Below, in pieces: positions 8,484-16,068 of a stretch of 64,000 bases of DNA. The stretch spans positions 1-64,000 of the forward strand of contig JANSYC010000008.1 in assembly GCA_024742605.1 (NCBI GenBank). The letters are read 5' to 3'. How positions within the stretch are numbered: position 1 is the first letter of the stretch; each line of letters opens with the position of its first letter. The position numbers were made by a program, and so were the translations under genes. Source of the DNA: Alphaproteobacteria bacterium. GTDB taxonomy: Bacteria; Pseudomonadota; Alphaproteobacteria; Thalassobaculales; Thalassobaculaceae. Below the pieces are notes generated by a model. It saw only the letters and a program-made list of their open reading frames with translations. It searched no databases and was not told the origin of the DNA.

Positions 8484-8570
8484 AAAATTTATGCCGTGCG
8501 GGCAGCTCCGGGTGCGTTTGCAGAGGTTTTAGGTGCCCAAAATGCTTCTCAATCATGTGCACGCTGGTGC
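8484..8570 (-). pseudogene. Integrase 3'-end remnant 1
   Basis: On the minus strand this reads TSVHMIEKHFGHLKPLQTHP and onward, a diverged copy of the final ~28 codons of the integrase at 11779-13044, including the active-site region (KHYGH becomes KHFGH, so the catalytic Tyr is lost). Similarity stops exactly where the PAS_5 gene begins to differ, and that gene's stop codon uses the last base of the remnant. It marks a module border. Confidence 0.75.
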
Positions 8571-8995
8571 TATTTCTTTAGCATGACGATCCAGGCCAAG
8601 AGATGCGTCACCGCACCCGTCTCGTCGGCAAGGGGGAGCAGAATCTCATCGAGCTTCTCAAATTCATCTAGGGGGCCGACATATTCGATGGGGGCTCGGA
8701 CTGGCTCGCCTGTTTTGATGGCTTGCCGAATATTTCTCATCATGGGGCCATCCTCCTCGACGTGAGGAAGTGACGTCATCGTGCGCCCTGTGTGGTCTTC
8801 GAAGAACACCAATAGTGCATTCTCGCCGATAACCCGGAACCGTATGTCCTGGCCGCCATCAACAACATCGAAAAACAAATGGTCCGGAAGAAGCTCGGAA
8901 ATATCATTTGGTTCAAAATCTGACCTGAGGGGAGTCTTCCGCCCCTTTCGCAATCCCTCCCAATAGGAGAGGGCGTCTTTGATAATGTGGTGCAT
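8570..8995 (-). CDS. PAS_5-family protein
   Basis: A 141-residue protein fitting the PAS_5 family common in Rhodospirillales: WEGLRKGRKTPLRSDFEP at the N-terminus, LFFDVVDGGQDIRFRVIGENA in the middle, then the DHTGRTM element and a C-terminal LDEILLPLADETG. Members are small single-domain proteins with unknown ligand. No output domain is present. The gene is divergent from the interrupted BLUF gene (start 9290), with an integrase remnant in between, and ends against another integrase remnant. Two more PAS_5 genes occur in this window (21469 and 32040). Confidence 0.8.
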   Translation of the reverse strand: MHHIIKDALSYWEGLRKGRKTPLRSDFEPNDISELLPDHLFFDVVDGGQDIRFRVIGENALLVFFEDHTGRTMTSLPHVEEDGPMMRNIRQAIKTGEPVRAPIEYVGPLDEFEKLDEILLPLADETGAVTHLLAWIVMLKK

Positions 8996-9054
8996 GCCTC
9001 TTCAGGAGGTTGGTTGAGCGCTACCGCAGTTTGGCGGAGCGTGAGTCCAGCATT

Positions 9055-9162
9055 TCAAATCTTGTAACGCGCTGTCAATTCGCGATGGGCCTGAAGCGGC
9101 TTCAAGTGCCCATAATGCTTCTCAATCATGTGCACGCTGGTGCCCATGTTGACGGCCAGGGC
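9055..9162 (-). pseudogene. Integrase 3'-end remnant 2
   Basis: This segment encodes the last ~33 residues of the integrase (from NMGTSVHMIEKHYGH to RYKI plus TGA) identically at protein level to 11779-11880, with silent base differences. Upstream of about 9162 the match ends abruptly. The catalytic Tyr is preserved but no catalytic Arg/His part remains. It sits in the 294-bp gap between PAS_5 and BLUF; I see no other gene there. Confidence 0.8.
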
Positions 9163-9289
9163 TGGGTTCACCAGAAAATCCTTAGTTTTGATCAAAGAGA
9201 GGAGATTTCTACAAAAACGATGCGGCAGCGTTAATCTTTTCTTTGGTCTTCGATCTGATAATCTGAGTCCTTAACAATGGGGGTCGAGT

Positions 9290-9844
9290 ATGAAGCCATG
9301 TTCACGGCTAATCTATCACAGTAGATCCAGCGCTGGAGTCGGCAGGGAAGATATTAAGGGCACCTCGATAAATCGCTCTGACGACCGCGTTGGCGGGTCA
9401 AATGTCTGGGGTTTCCGCCACTTTTGACCTCCGGGTTCGACCGGAACCGGTATTTATCGAGGTGCCCTTAAGGATGTCCTCGCCACCGCACGGCCCCGCA
9501 ATGTCGAGAAGGATGTGACCGGAGCCTTGTGTTTCAGGCGCCGCTGGTTCTTTCAGGCCCTGGAGGGTGAGCCGGAGACAATTCAGCAGTTTTTCGAGAA
9601 GATCAGCGAGGATCGACGCCATCAGGACGCCAAGATCGTCTCGATTGAAAAGAGTGTGGACCGGTGGTTCAGCCAATGGTCGATGCAATATGCCGATGAC
9701 GACGCTATGCTCGCGCTGAAGCAGACCAATGGGGTCGACAATTCTTCGGATCCCAAGCAACTGACCGCCGAAGGGTTCCGAAACATGTTCAAAACCGCCG
9801 CGGCGGCCAGTCAATCCGGCAGTCTGCCCGGAGAGGAAGTGTAG
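9290..9844 (+). pseudogene. BLUF blue-light receptor, interrupted
   Basis: Removing 114 bp (9354-9467) joins two parts of one frame into an intact BLUF protein of ~146 residues: MKPCSRLIYHSRSS, then REDIKDVLATARPRNVEKDV, TGALCF, WFFQALEGEP, and WFSQWSMQYA. The key flavin-site residues are present: Tyr in LIYHS, Asn in RPRNV, Gln in FFQALEG. BLUF domains bind FAD and report blue light through a hydrogen-bond switch. The inserted element keeps phase but adds an in-frame TGA, so full-length product cannot be made. Start ATG 9290 follows a G-rich site. The sensor kinase at 9997 lies 150 bp downstream and could be its former partner, though it carries its own sensor. Confidence 0.85.
9354..9471. 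mobile_element. MITE-like element in BLUF gene
   Basis: A 110-bp element (9358-9467) with perfect 16-bp terminal inverted repeats (GGGCACCTCGATAAAT and its complement) flanked by a TTAA direct repeat (9354-9357, 9468-9471), the expected target duplication. A second inverted pair inside (GGTCAAA with TTTGACC) makes it highly foldable. It encodes nothing and must have been moved by a transposase elsewhere. Excision with one TTAA restores the BLUF frame. I cannot assign the parent IS family. Confidence 0.8.
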
Positions 9845-9996
9845 GACGGGGACGATGTCCTGTTCTTATAGCGAGTGTCTTAAGACGATAAGGCTCGGTT
9901 GCTTCCGGTCGGCAGCGTTGTTCTAACCGGCAGCGGCTGAGAGAGTCGCACAGAGTCTCTGTTTCAGACTTTGCGACTGATCGAGATACGGGGACT

Positions 9997-11718
9997 ATGC
10001 GCGCATCCACTTTCAACCCCTGGCAGACCTTTGTTGCGATTGCGGCGAGCGCGTCCGTGGTGACCTGTCTGGTCGGCTATGTCTACTATCGAAATCTCCA
10101 AGACTCGGTGCTTCACAACGCAACCCACGAAATTTTTGGCGAACTGCTGGAAGTGGGCAATTCGGCCGATGTGCAGCTCGACATCCTTGAAGGGATCACC
10201 TATTCCGTCGCCGCCCATTCCGGGCAGTTGGTGCAATCCGGCGGGCCACCGGATGTGCAGAGCGAGCAGGGGTTCAACGATGCCCTCGCACAGCGTTTTC
10301 CAAAGATCAGAACCATCGTCACCATCGACCGCGACGGGACCATCCGCAGCGATACCAGGGAGGGCCGCCCAGTCATTGGCATCAATGTCTCGGACCGGGA
10401 ATATTTCACTGCGCAAGTGAATGGCGACGCGCCAGGGATCTATATCTCACAGCCGATTGTCAGCAGGGTGGACGGCAAGTGGACTTGGGTCATTTCCGAA
10501 CCGGTACTGGGACCCCAAGGCGAGGTGGCCGCCGTGGTGATCTCCTCGGTGGACCGGCGGTACTTCTTGAATGTCTTCAATAAGCTGCCTGAAAATGAGG
10601 GGCTCGGTCTGGCGCTGGTTCATGAAGCGGGCGTTGTGCTGGAAGGGACGGCCGCTTTTCTGCCCTATATCGGCAAACAACTGCCGGCAAATGGCTATGT
10701 CGACTTTACCGTGGACGAGCGGAGCACACTGAGCGACTTTCCGGAGCAACCGCTGCTGATCACCAAGTCGAACGGGCCCGAGGCGCGGAGATGGCCTGTC
10801 TATCCCATCGCCTTGGCTGAGCCGTCCTATTTTTCCAAATCTCTGCAAGAGGATCGCCAGCAATCGATCCTACTGACCTTGATCGCTCTTGGCGTGATCT
10901 GGGTCGGCGTATTCATCGGGTACAAGAATGCCGAGAACAACCGCCGGGCCAGGGTTCTGGCGGAGCAGGCGGAGTTCGAAGCGCAGGTGGCCAGGGATGC
11001 CGCCAATCGGGCCAATGAGGCGAAATCCCTGTTCCTGGCGAGCATGAGCCATGAGATTCGCACGCCGCTGAACGCGGTGGTCGGGTTCGCGGAATCGTTG
11101 GAGATGGGTATTGGCGCCAAGGATCCGAAGAAACGCCAGGAAATCCTGTCGATCATCGCCTCGGCGGGTCGTCAATTGAACGAACTGCTGGGCAATATCC
11201 TGGAATTCTCACGCGTCGAATCCGGTCATGTCGAACTCGAAATGGAACCGCTGCTACCCTCCGATGTGTTCAAGGAGGTGCTACCCATCGTCCGGCAAAT
11301 CGCCAGCGACCATGGCGTCAGTTTTGAGGGCATAAGAAAATCCGACAGCCGAATTCTGGCCGAGGCTGCCCGTCTGAAGCAGGTGTTCCTCAACCTCATC
11401 AGCAATGCGGCGAAATACAATCGGCCCGGCGGAACAATTGAGTTCGGATGCGATAATGTCCCTGGCGGCCGTGTGAGAATCTATGTCAGTGACACCGGAA
11501 TCGGCATGTCGGAATCAACGAAGGAGCAGATATTCTCGCCTTTCGCACGTGGTCGGGAGACGGATCAGGACAAACCGGGGGCCGGACTGGGCCTGTCGAT
11601 CTGCAAGCAACTGGTCGAGCGGATGAACGGCGAGATCGGATTTACCTCGACGCTGGGACAGGGCACCACCTTCTGGATGGAATTCCCGGTCGTCGAGGAA
11701 GAAGTCGCTGCTACATAG
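9997..11718 (+). CDS. Membrane sensor histidine kinase, PDC/Cache-like sensor
   Basis: A 573-residue kinase. A membrane helix near residues 10-30 and another near 288-308 (ILLTLIALGVIWVGVFIGY) enclose a ~255-residue periplasmic sensor of PDC/Cache type (motifs TIDRDGTIRSDTREG, SDREYFTAQ and GKWTWVISEPV are typical). A short coiled coil leads to HisKA (MSHEIRTPLNAVVGF, His ~352) and HATPase (NLISNAAKYN, DTGIGM, GAGLGLSICK). No regulator is adjacent. It follows the broken BLUF gene on the same strand within the integrase-bounded module. Ligand unknown; Cache domains usually bind small molecules. Confidence 0.88.
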   Translation: MRASTFNPWQTFVAIAASASVVTCLVGYVYYRNLQDSVLHNATHEIFGELLEVGNSADVQLDILEGITYSVAAHSGQLVQSGGPPDVQSEQGFNDALAQRFPKIRTIVTIDRDGTIRSDTREGRPVIGINVSDREYFTAQVNGDAPGIYISQPIVSRVDGKWTWVISEPVLGPQGEVAAVVISSVDRRYFLNVFNKLPENEGLGLALVHEAGVVLEGTAAFLPYIGKQLPANGYVDFTVDERSTLSDFPEQPLLITKSNGPEARRWPVYPIALAEPSYFSKSLQEDRQQSILLTLIALGVIWVGVFIGYKNAENNRRARVLAEQAEFEAQVARDAANRANEAKSLFLASMSHEIRTPLNAVVGFAESLEMGIGAKDPKKRQEILSIIASAGRQLNELLGNILEFSRVESGHVELEMEPLLPSDVFKEVLPIVRQIASDHGVSFEGIRKSDSRILAEAARLKQVFLNLISNAAKYNRPGGTIEFGCDNVPGGRVRIYVSDTGIGMSESTKEQIFSPFARGRETDQDKPGAGLGLSICKQLVERMNGEIGFTSTLGQGTTFWMEFPVVEEEVAAT

Positions 11719-11778
11719 AACCGCTCTTCCAATGACGGATACTCGACACCTCGGTCGGATGTGAGGGTTGTTTTTTGG

Positions 11779-13044
11779 TCATATTTTATAACGAGCCGTC
11801 AATTCGCGGTGTGCCTGAAGCGGCTTCAGATGGCCATAATGCTTCTCAATCATGTGCACGCTGGTGCCCATGTTGACGGCGAGGGTGTAGACGCTGACCC
11901 GCCCGTAGACGAGGGCGAAGGTCGCGTAGGTGTGGCGGAGGGAGTAGGGCGCTCGTTTGTCGCCGTATCGGTCGAACATCACGCCAGCATCCTTGCATAG
12001 CGCATCAAAGCCCTTCTTGAAGCTGTCGATCCGATTGCCGTCCGTATCAGAGAACACGAACTGCTCTGGATCGGTGGGCTGATTACGATCACGGAGCCGT
12101 TCCAGGTAGATCCTGGTGCTGGGCATGGCGATCAACTCTCTGCGCTTGCCTTTGCCTGAAACCAAGAGCTGAACCACATGTCCGTCACCTTCGGTCTGGG
12201 TGTAGGTGACATCCTTCCAGCGCAGGTTTTTGGCCTCGGTGGGACGCATGCCTGAGTTGGCCATGATCAGGATCCAATCGTGCAGGAGTTGACGGTCATG
12301 TCTGACCCGTTCGCCGGGAGCTTTCCTGATCCTGACCACGGAGATTCTGGTCAGTCGGCGGTAATCGCGGATATCGAAATGCGGTCTGCGCTGGCTCTTG
12401 AGCCGTTCCGACTTGATGATGGGAATGTTCTGGCTGCTGACGTAGCCCCATCGACGCGCCTGTTCGAACACGGCCCGGAGATAAGAGGCTTCTGTGCGCT
12501 TGGTGGATGTCGAGGGCAGGCTGGGTTTGCTCTGGGTGGTTCGAACCGTTTCCATCTCGCCGGTGCGCTGGTTCCGGCGCTCGTAGTCGATGAAGGTGGT
12601 TCCAGCACCAGGACCTGTTGTCCAATAGGTGTCTCGCCATTCCTGCCAGCGGTAGATATCTGGATCGGTGATGGTGTCGATCATCTTTGAGCCGAAGTAG
12701 GGGATCAGATAGCGGTCGATCACCTTCCGCTGGTCGTTGAGCTTCTTCAGGGTGATCACGTTGCCATCGACCTGGGACCTGAGATGGGCCAGATACTCGG
12801 TCGCAACGTTGCGGAAAGTACGGCGGCGGATGGACATGCCGCTCTCTGCCTTGAACTTGGCTTCCGCATAGAGGTCTTCGGCCAACTGACGAGCTTCCGC
12901 CTCATCAACCGTGTTCAGGGATTTGTAGACGTAGGGTTTGGCGGGGAGCTTGATCCTGCACTGGAAAAAGGGAGACGCTGCGCGAGTGAAAACCACCAGC
13001 TTGCCCTGGCGGAGAATGATTTTTCGCTGATTTGTGGTATCCAT
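11779..13044 (-). CDS. Tyrosine recombinase / integrase
   Basis: A 421-residue phage-type integrase (from ATG 13044, behind GAGAG; a TTG at 13077 would add 11 residues). It has an SAM-like N-terminal core (TFRNVATEYLAHLRS) and a C-terminal catalytic domain: box I Arg in NSGMRPTEAKNLRW, box II APYSLRHTYATF (the usual first His of HxLRH is Tyr), and the nucleophile Tyr in HMIEKHYGHLKP. It catalyses site-specific strand exchange; its target is not shown, but the 17-bp palindrome 63 bp upstream of its start is a strong candidate. Truncated copies of its 3' end (two) and 5' end (two) occur at 8.5, 9.1, 14.25 and 19.15 kb, so it is the only intact member of a recombined family. Confidence 0.9.
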   Translation of the reverse strand: MDTTNQRKIILRQGKLVVFTRAASPFFQCRIKLPAKPYVYKSLNTVDEAEARQLAEDLYAEAKFKAESGMSIRRRTFRNVATEYLAHLRSQVDGNVITLKKLNDQRKVIDRYLIPYFGSKMIDTITDPDIYRWQEWRDTYWTTGPGAGTTFIDYERRNQRTGEMETVRTTQSKPSLPSTSTKRTEASYLRAVFEQARRWGYVSSQNIPIIKSERLKSQRRPHFDIRDYRRLTRISVVRIRKAPGERVRHDRQLLHDWILIMANSGMRPTEAKNLRWKDVTYTQTEGDGHVVQLLVSGKGKRRELIAMPSTRIYLERLRDRNQPTDPEQFVFSDTDGNRIDSFKKGFDALCKDAGVMFDRYGDKRAPYSLRHTYATFALVYGRVSVYTLAVNMGTSVHMIEKHYGHLKPLQAHRELTARYKI

Positions 13045-13106
13045 GATCGCTCTCTCGGCTCTGCTGACAATCTGCAAAGCCTGAGGTGGGAAAGCGATCA
13101 GGGATA

Positions 13107-13123
13107 TTGGGGTTGAACCCTAA
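13107..13123 (+). repeat. Palindromic core site, copy 2
   Basis: TTGGGGTTGAACCCTAA directly upstream of the intact integrase. The shared flank CTGACAATCTGCAAAGCC through GCGATCAGGGATA continues leftward to the integrase start, and the same arrangement recurs at 14.3 and 19.2 kb. Candidate attachment core, or an operator of the integrase promoter. Confidence 0.6.
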
Positions 13124-13140
13124 TCCAGAGCGGATGGTGA

Positions 13141-14121
13141 TCAGTCCATAGTGATGTCGGACCAGCCTTCGGGAACGACATAATCGTATGTCAAAGCTGT
13201 TAGGTGCTCTCTCTGGGGACGCCAATTCCGAAGCCGTCTTGGCTTTCCTCCGGCTGCTGACTTTTCTCCCGAAACGCCGCTGATCTCAATCTCAGCGACG
13301 ATGAAGAGGTCTGAGATGCAGTCGCGTGATCTTGCTTCCAGCACTTCGTTGCGGGTGAGCAGCAGTTTTGCACCTGGGGTGGTGGTTCCCTTTACCTCGA
13401 CATGCCGGTCTTGTTTACCGGGCTTGGTGCAAAGGAGATCAAATGGGTTGGCGCCGAATGTGTTCTTTCGAGATACGTCTTCGACGTCATAGCCTTTCTG
13501 CCGATAAAAACGTGCGGCGATATCCATCGCATGGGCTTCAATAATCTTTCTGTGCTCTGCATCTGCCTGAAAACCTTGACCGCCGCGTTTCTCAGATTGT
13601 TTGGACTTTGCCGCCTGCCTGACTGAAGCAGGCATTTTTGATGCAGGGCGCTGGGCCGAAGGTGTCCAGTCGATAAGGCTTTTCAACGGGTCACTGATCG
13701 GTTCTTCGACGTCGATTGGGTCGAAAATCACCTTCACCGGTTTCGAAGATGCGGGGTCGTGTTCGAGGTATTCAAGGCGACCTGCGTAGATAAATGGCTG
13801 TGTCTGAGATCGTACCTTGGCCACCTCCCGAACGAACAGGAGTGGCTGCATTTCACCCGATAGAATCTCGCGGATATTTTTGTGATGAGGCGCCTGTGTG
13901 CTTTGGCTTTCCCAGTGGAATAGCCCGTCGGAAAAATAGTCTTCATAGGACACACTGGGGTTGCTGTTTCCTTTGTCCAACGTGACAAAGAAGATGACGT
14001 GATCACCATCGGGATAGAGGCCTTCTCTCGACCCTGAAATTCGCTCATCCCCAAAAATTCCACCGAGTTCAGAGCGAGTATAAGGAGTGTTGATTTTCAG
14101 CTTTTTAGGATCAATCGCCAT
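13141..14121 (-). CDS. DUF3427-DUF3883 nuclease-like protein
   Basis: A two-domain protein of about 326 residues. The N-terminal ~150 residues match DUF3427 (NTPYTRSELGGIFGDERISG, YEDYFSDGLFHWESQS, FIYAGRLEYLEHD), a module often attached to helicases and defence nucleases. A Lys/Gln-rich linker follows. The C-terminal part is DUF3883 (IAARFYRQKGYDVEDVSR, NPFDLLC, HVEVKGTT), with the Asp and E-x-K spacing of a PD-(D/E)xK nuclease fold. The start is uncertain: MAID at 14121 (GAGAG upstream) or an ATG at 14133; the open frame further upstream is integrase-derived DNA. It stands alone between two palindromic sites, as a single-gene module. A role in phage or plasmid defence is an inference from the family. 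Confidence 0.82.
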   Translation of the reverse strand: MAIDPKKLKINTPYTRSELGGIFGDERISGSREGLYPDGDHVIFFVTLDKGNSNPSVSYEDYFSDGLFHWESQSTQAPHHKNIREILSGEMQPLLFVREVAKVRSQTQPFIYAGRLEYLEHDPASSKPVKVIFDPIDVEEPISDPLKSLIDWTPSAQRPASKMPASVRQAAKSKQSEKRGGQGFQADAEHRKIIEAHAMDIAARFYRQKGYDVEDVSRKNTFGANPFDLLCTKPGKQDRHVEVKGTTTPGAKLLLTRNEVLEARSRDCISDLFIVAEIEISGVSGEKSAAGGKPRRLRNWRPQREHLTALTYDYVVPEGWSDITMD

Positions 14122-14213
14122 AGGCGCTCTCATACTCAATGATGTGGACCAGGTCAGATCCAGCAACTTTAAGTGCAATAGGTATGGATGGCGATAACAG
14201 TGTCCGACATCAT

Positions 14214-14340
14214 CGGTTGCCCTGGTGGAGGATGATCTTCTGCTGTGAGTTGGTTTCCATGATCTGTGCCCTGGCTCTGCTGACAATCTGCAAAGCCTGA
14301 GCGGGGAAAGCGATCAGGGATATTGGGGTTGGACCCTAAC
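14214..14340 (-). pseudogene. Integrase 5'-end remnant 1
   Basis: From ATG 14260 the minus strand reads METNSQQKIILHQGN and then stops, matching the integrase N-terminus MDTTNQRKIILRQGK. Upstream sequence (CTGACAATCTGCAAAGCC, GCGATCAGGGATATTGGGG) also matches the intact integrase leader. Only the first ~15 codons remain. It marks the right border of the DUF3427-DUF3883 module. Confidence 0.78.
14323..14339 (+). repeat. Palindromic core site, copy 3
   Basis: TTGGGGTTGGACCCTAA, preceded by the same GCGATCAGGGATA flank as copies 2 and 4. One central base breaks the symmetry. It lies immediately before the leader of the MmgE/PrpD-TAXI operon. Confidence 0.6.
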
Positions 14341-14568
14341 TCGAAGGCCTGTTTGGTGGGGAAGTGGACCTTAATGATCAAGACCAACAACGTGCCGCCG
14401 CGAACCTCCGTCATCATGGGGCGATACATGGCACAAGGTGTCCGCCAGAACTCTAGAAATTCGCGAAGGCTCTATCGGTTACGCGAGAGCCCCGAAGACC
14501 GAACTTTTCGCCAACACCAATCGCAAATTAGAAGCAATCCGCGACTCAACTCCGAATATGCTGACCAA

Positions 14569-15972
14569 ATGAGCATAGCGGCAGCATTTTGCGATTGGGC
14601 ATACAGTTTTAAGCTTGAGGGCGCACCGCAGGACGTCGCTGCGGACGGGCGCTATCGGCTTCTCGATGTAGCCGGTCTGTGTCTCGCAGCGGCGCCCACG
14701 GCGCTCGGGCGTGCTGTCCATGACGGGTGTGAGGCATTGGCCGGAGGGGCAGTTGGTTCGGGAGGTCTCAAGGCGTCGACCGTGATCGGGTTCGGCACCT
14801 CCTTACCGCCGGCCTATAGCGCGATGATAAATGCCACCCTCGCCCATGCGATGGATTTCGATGACACCCATCTTCCCTCCCTAATGCATCCCAGTGCTCC
14901 AGTGGCGTCCGCCGCGCTGGCTTTGGCGGAGATGTTTGGGCGTTCCGGAGCCGATGTGCTCACCGCTCTGGTGGTCGGGAACGAGTTGGCCTGCCGTCTT
15001 TGCATGGCAGCTCCCGGTGCGTTCCATAGCAAAGGCTTGCATCCGACCGGGGTTCTGTCGCCGCCGGTGGTGGCTTTGATTGCGTCGCAGCTGATGGGCC
15101 TCGACCGAGGCCAGGCGTTGAACGCGATGGGAATTGCCTGCAGCCAGGGGTCGGGCCTGCTGGAGGCTTATCAGGACGGCAGCTGGGTCAAGACGCTGCA
15201 CCCAGGATGGGCGGCGCATGGCGGGATCTCGGCTGCGTTCCTGGCGCGTGCGGGGTTTACCGGACCCGCAACCGGCCTGGACGGACGGTTCGGGCTGCTT
15301 CGGGCGATGCTCGATGGTCCCGGTACAGACCTGGACACCGGTACCGTTGTCGATGGGCTTGGCTCGCGATGGGAGAGCCGGTCCAATTTCTACAAGCTGT
15401 ACCCGTTTGCCCAGGTCCTGTTGCCGTTCGCCGAGATGGCGATGGAGATCCGTAGAGAGACCGGAGGGGCGGATACCGTGACCGAGATTCTGGCGGAGAT
15501 CCCAGCGCGCTACATCCCGGTGGTCTGTGAGCCGAGAGCCGCCAAGATCGCCCCGCACACGAATACCCATGCCCGCGCCAGCCTCGCCTATGCCGTTGCG
15601 GTGGCGTTGGTCCGAGGGAGTGCTGGGATCGACGATTACTCCGACACGGCAATCTTCGAGCCGGACGTTCTCCGCATCGCAGCACTGGTGACCCATGCCC
15701 AGCTGGATCCGGTGCCAGCGGGGGACGGGTTCGCCGGCGCCCTGACGGTAAAGCGCGCAGACGGATCGTCACGGCGCCTGGTGCAGGTCTCCCGCAAAGG
15801 CCATCCGGGAGAGGTCGATACACCGGGCGCTGTCGCTGCGAAGTTCCGCGACAATGCGGGCCGACGATTACCGCCGGACGCCGTCGAAGCATTGTTCTCA
15901 AAGGTGATAACCGTCGACAGCCAGGCCGACATGACGGCGCTGCTGGCGTTGACGTCGCCGGTCGGTGCCTGA
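14569..15972 (+). CDS. MmgE/PrpD family protein
   Basis: A 467-residue protein of the MmgE/PrpD family (2-methylcitrate dehydratase, cis-aconitate decarboxylase and other tricarboxylate-acting lyases or isomerases). Hallmarks: AYSAMINATLAHAMDFDDTH near residue 90, HPSAPVASAALALAE, a Gly-rich GLHPTGVLSP, HPGWAAHGGISAAFLA, and the FYKLYPFAQVLLPF substrate-site region. Start MSIAAAFCDW at 14569 gives normal family length. It is followed after 96 bp by a TAXI binding protein and its permease, so the enzyme probably processes the acid that this transporter brings in. Substrate not determinable; many family members are not involved in propionate metabolism. Confidence 0.85.
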   Translation: MSIAAAFCDWAYSFKLEGAPQDVAADGRYRLLDVAGLCLAAAPTALGRAVHDGCEALAGGAVGSGGLKASTVIGFGTSLPPAYSAMINATLAHAMDFDDTHLPSLMHPSAPVASAALALAEMFGRSGADVLTALVVGNELACRLCMAAPGAFHSKGLHPTGVLSPPVVALIASQLMGLDRGQALNAMGIACSQGSGLLEAYQDGSWVKTLHPGWAAHGGISAAFLARAGFTGPATGLDGRFGLLRAMLDGPGTDLDTGTVVDGLGSRWESRSNFYKLYPFAQVLLPFAEMAMEIRRETGGADTVTEILAEIPARYIPVVCEPRAAKIAPHTNTHARASLAYAVAVALVRGSAGIDDYSDTAIFEPDVLRIAALVTHAQLDPVPAGDGFAGALTVKRADGSSRRLVQVSRKGHPGEVDTPGAVAAKFRDNAGRRLPPDAVEALFSKVITVDSQADMTALLALTSPVGA

Positions 15973-16068
15973 AACGGCACCTCAACTGCGCCGCAGTCCC
16001 CGCACCGCGAGCAAACGACAAGGGGGCAGAATGAACGGGTTTTAATCGTAACAACAGGAGACTTGGCT

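Larger units (their letters stand above)
14122..14568. other. Spacer made of integrase 5' remnant and leader
   Basis: About 450 bp between the divergent DUF3427-DUF3883 and MmgE/PrpD genes. It contains an integrase 5'-end remnant (14214-14340), the third palindromic core and 230 bp of leader for the MmgE/PrpD operon. The MmgE/PrpD frame is open back to 14323, but the extra N-terminal sequence has no family similarity, so I treat it as non-coding. Confidence 0.6.

Noticed and set aside
9398-9814. 138-codon frame antisense to the BLUF gene
   Set aside because: It is the complement of the BLUF coding sequence and the MITE; no family similarity or ribosome site.
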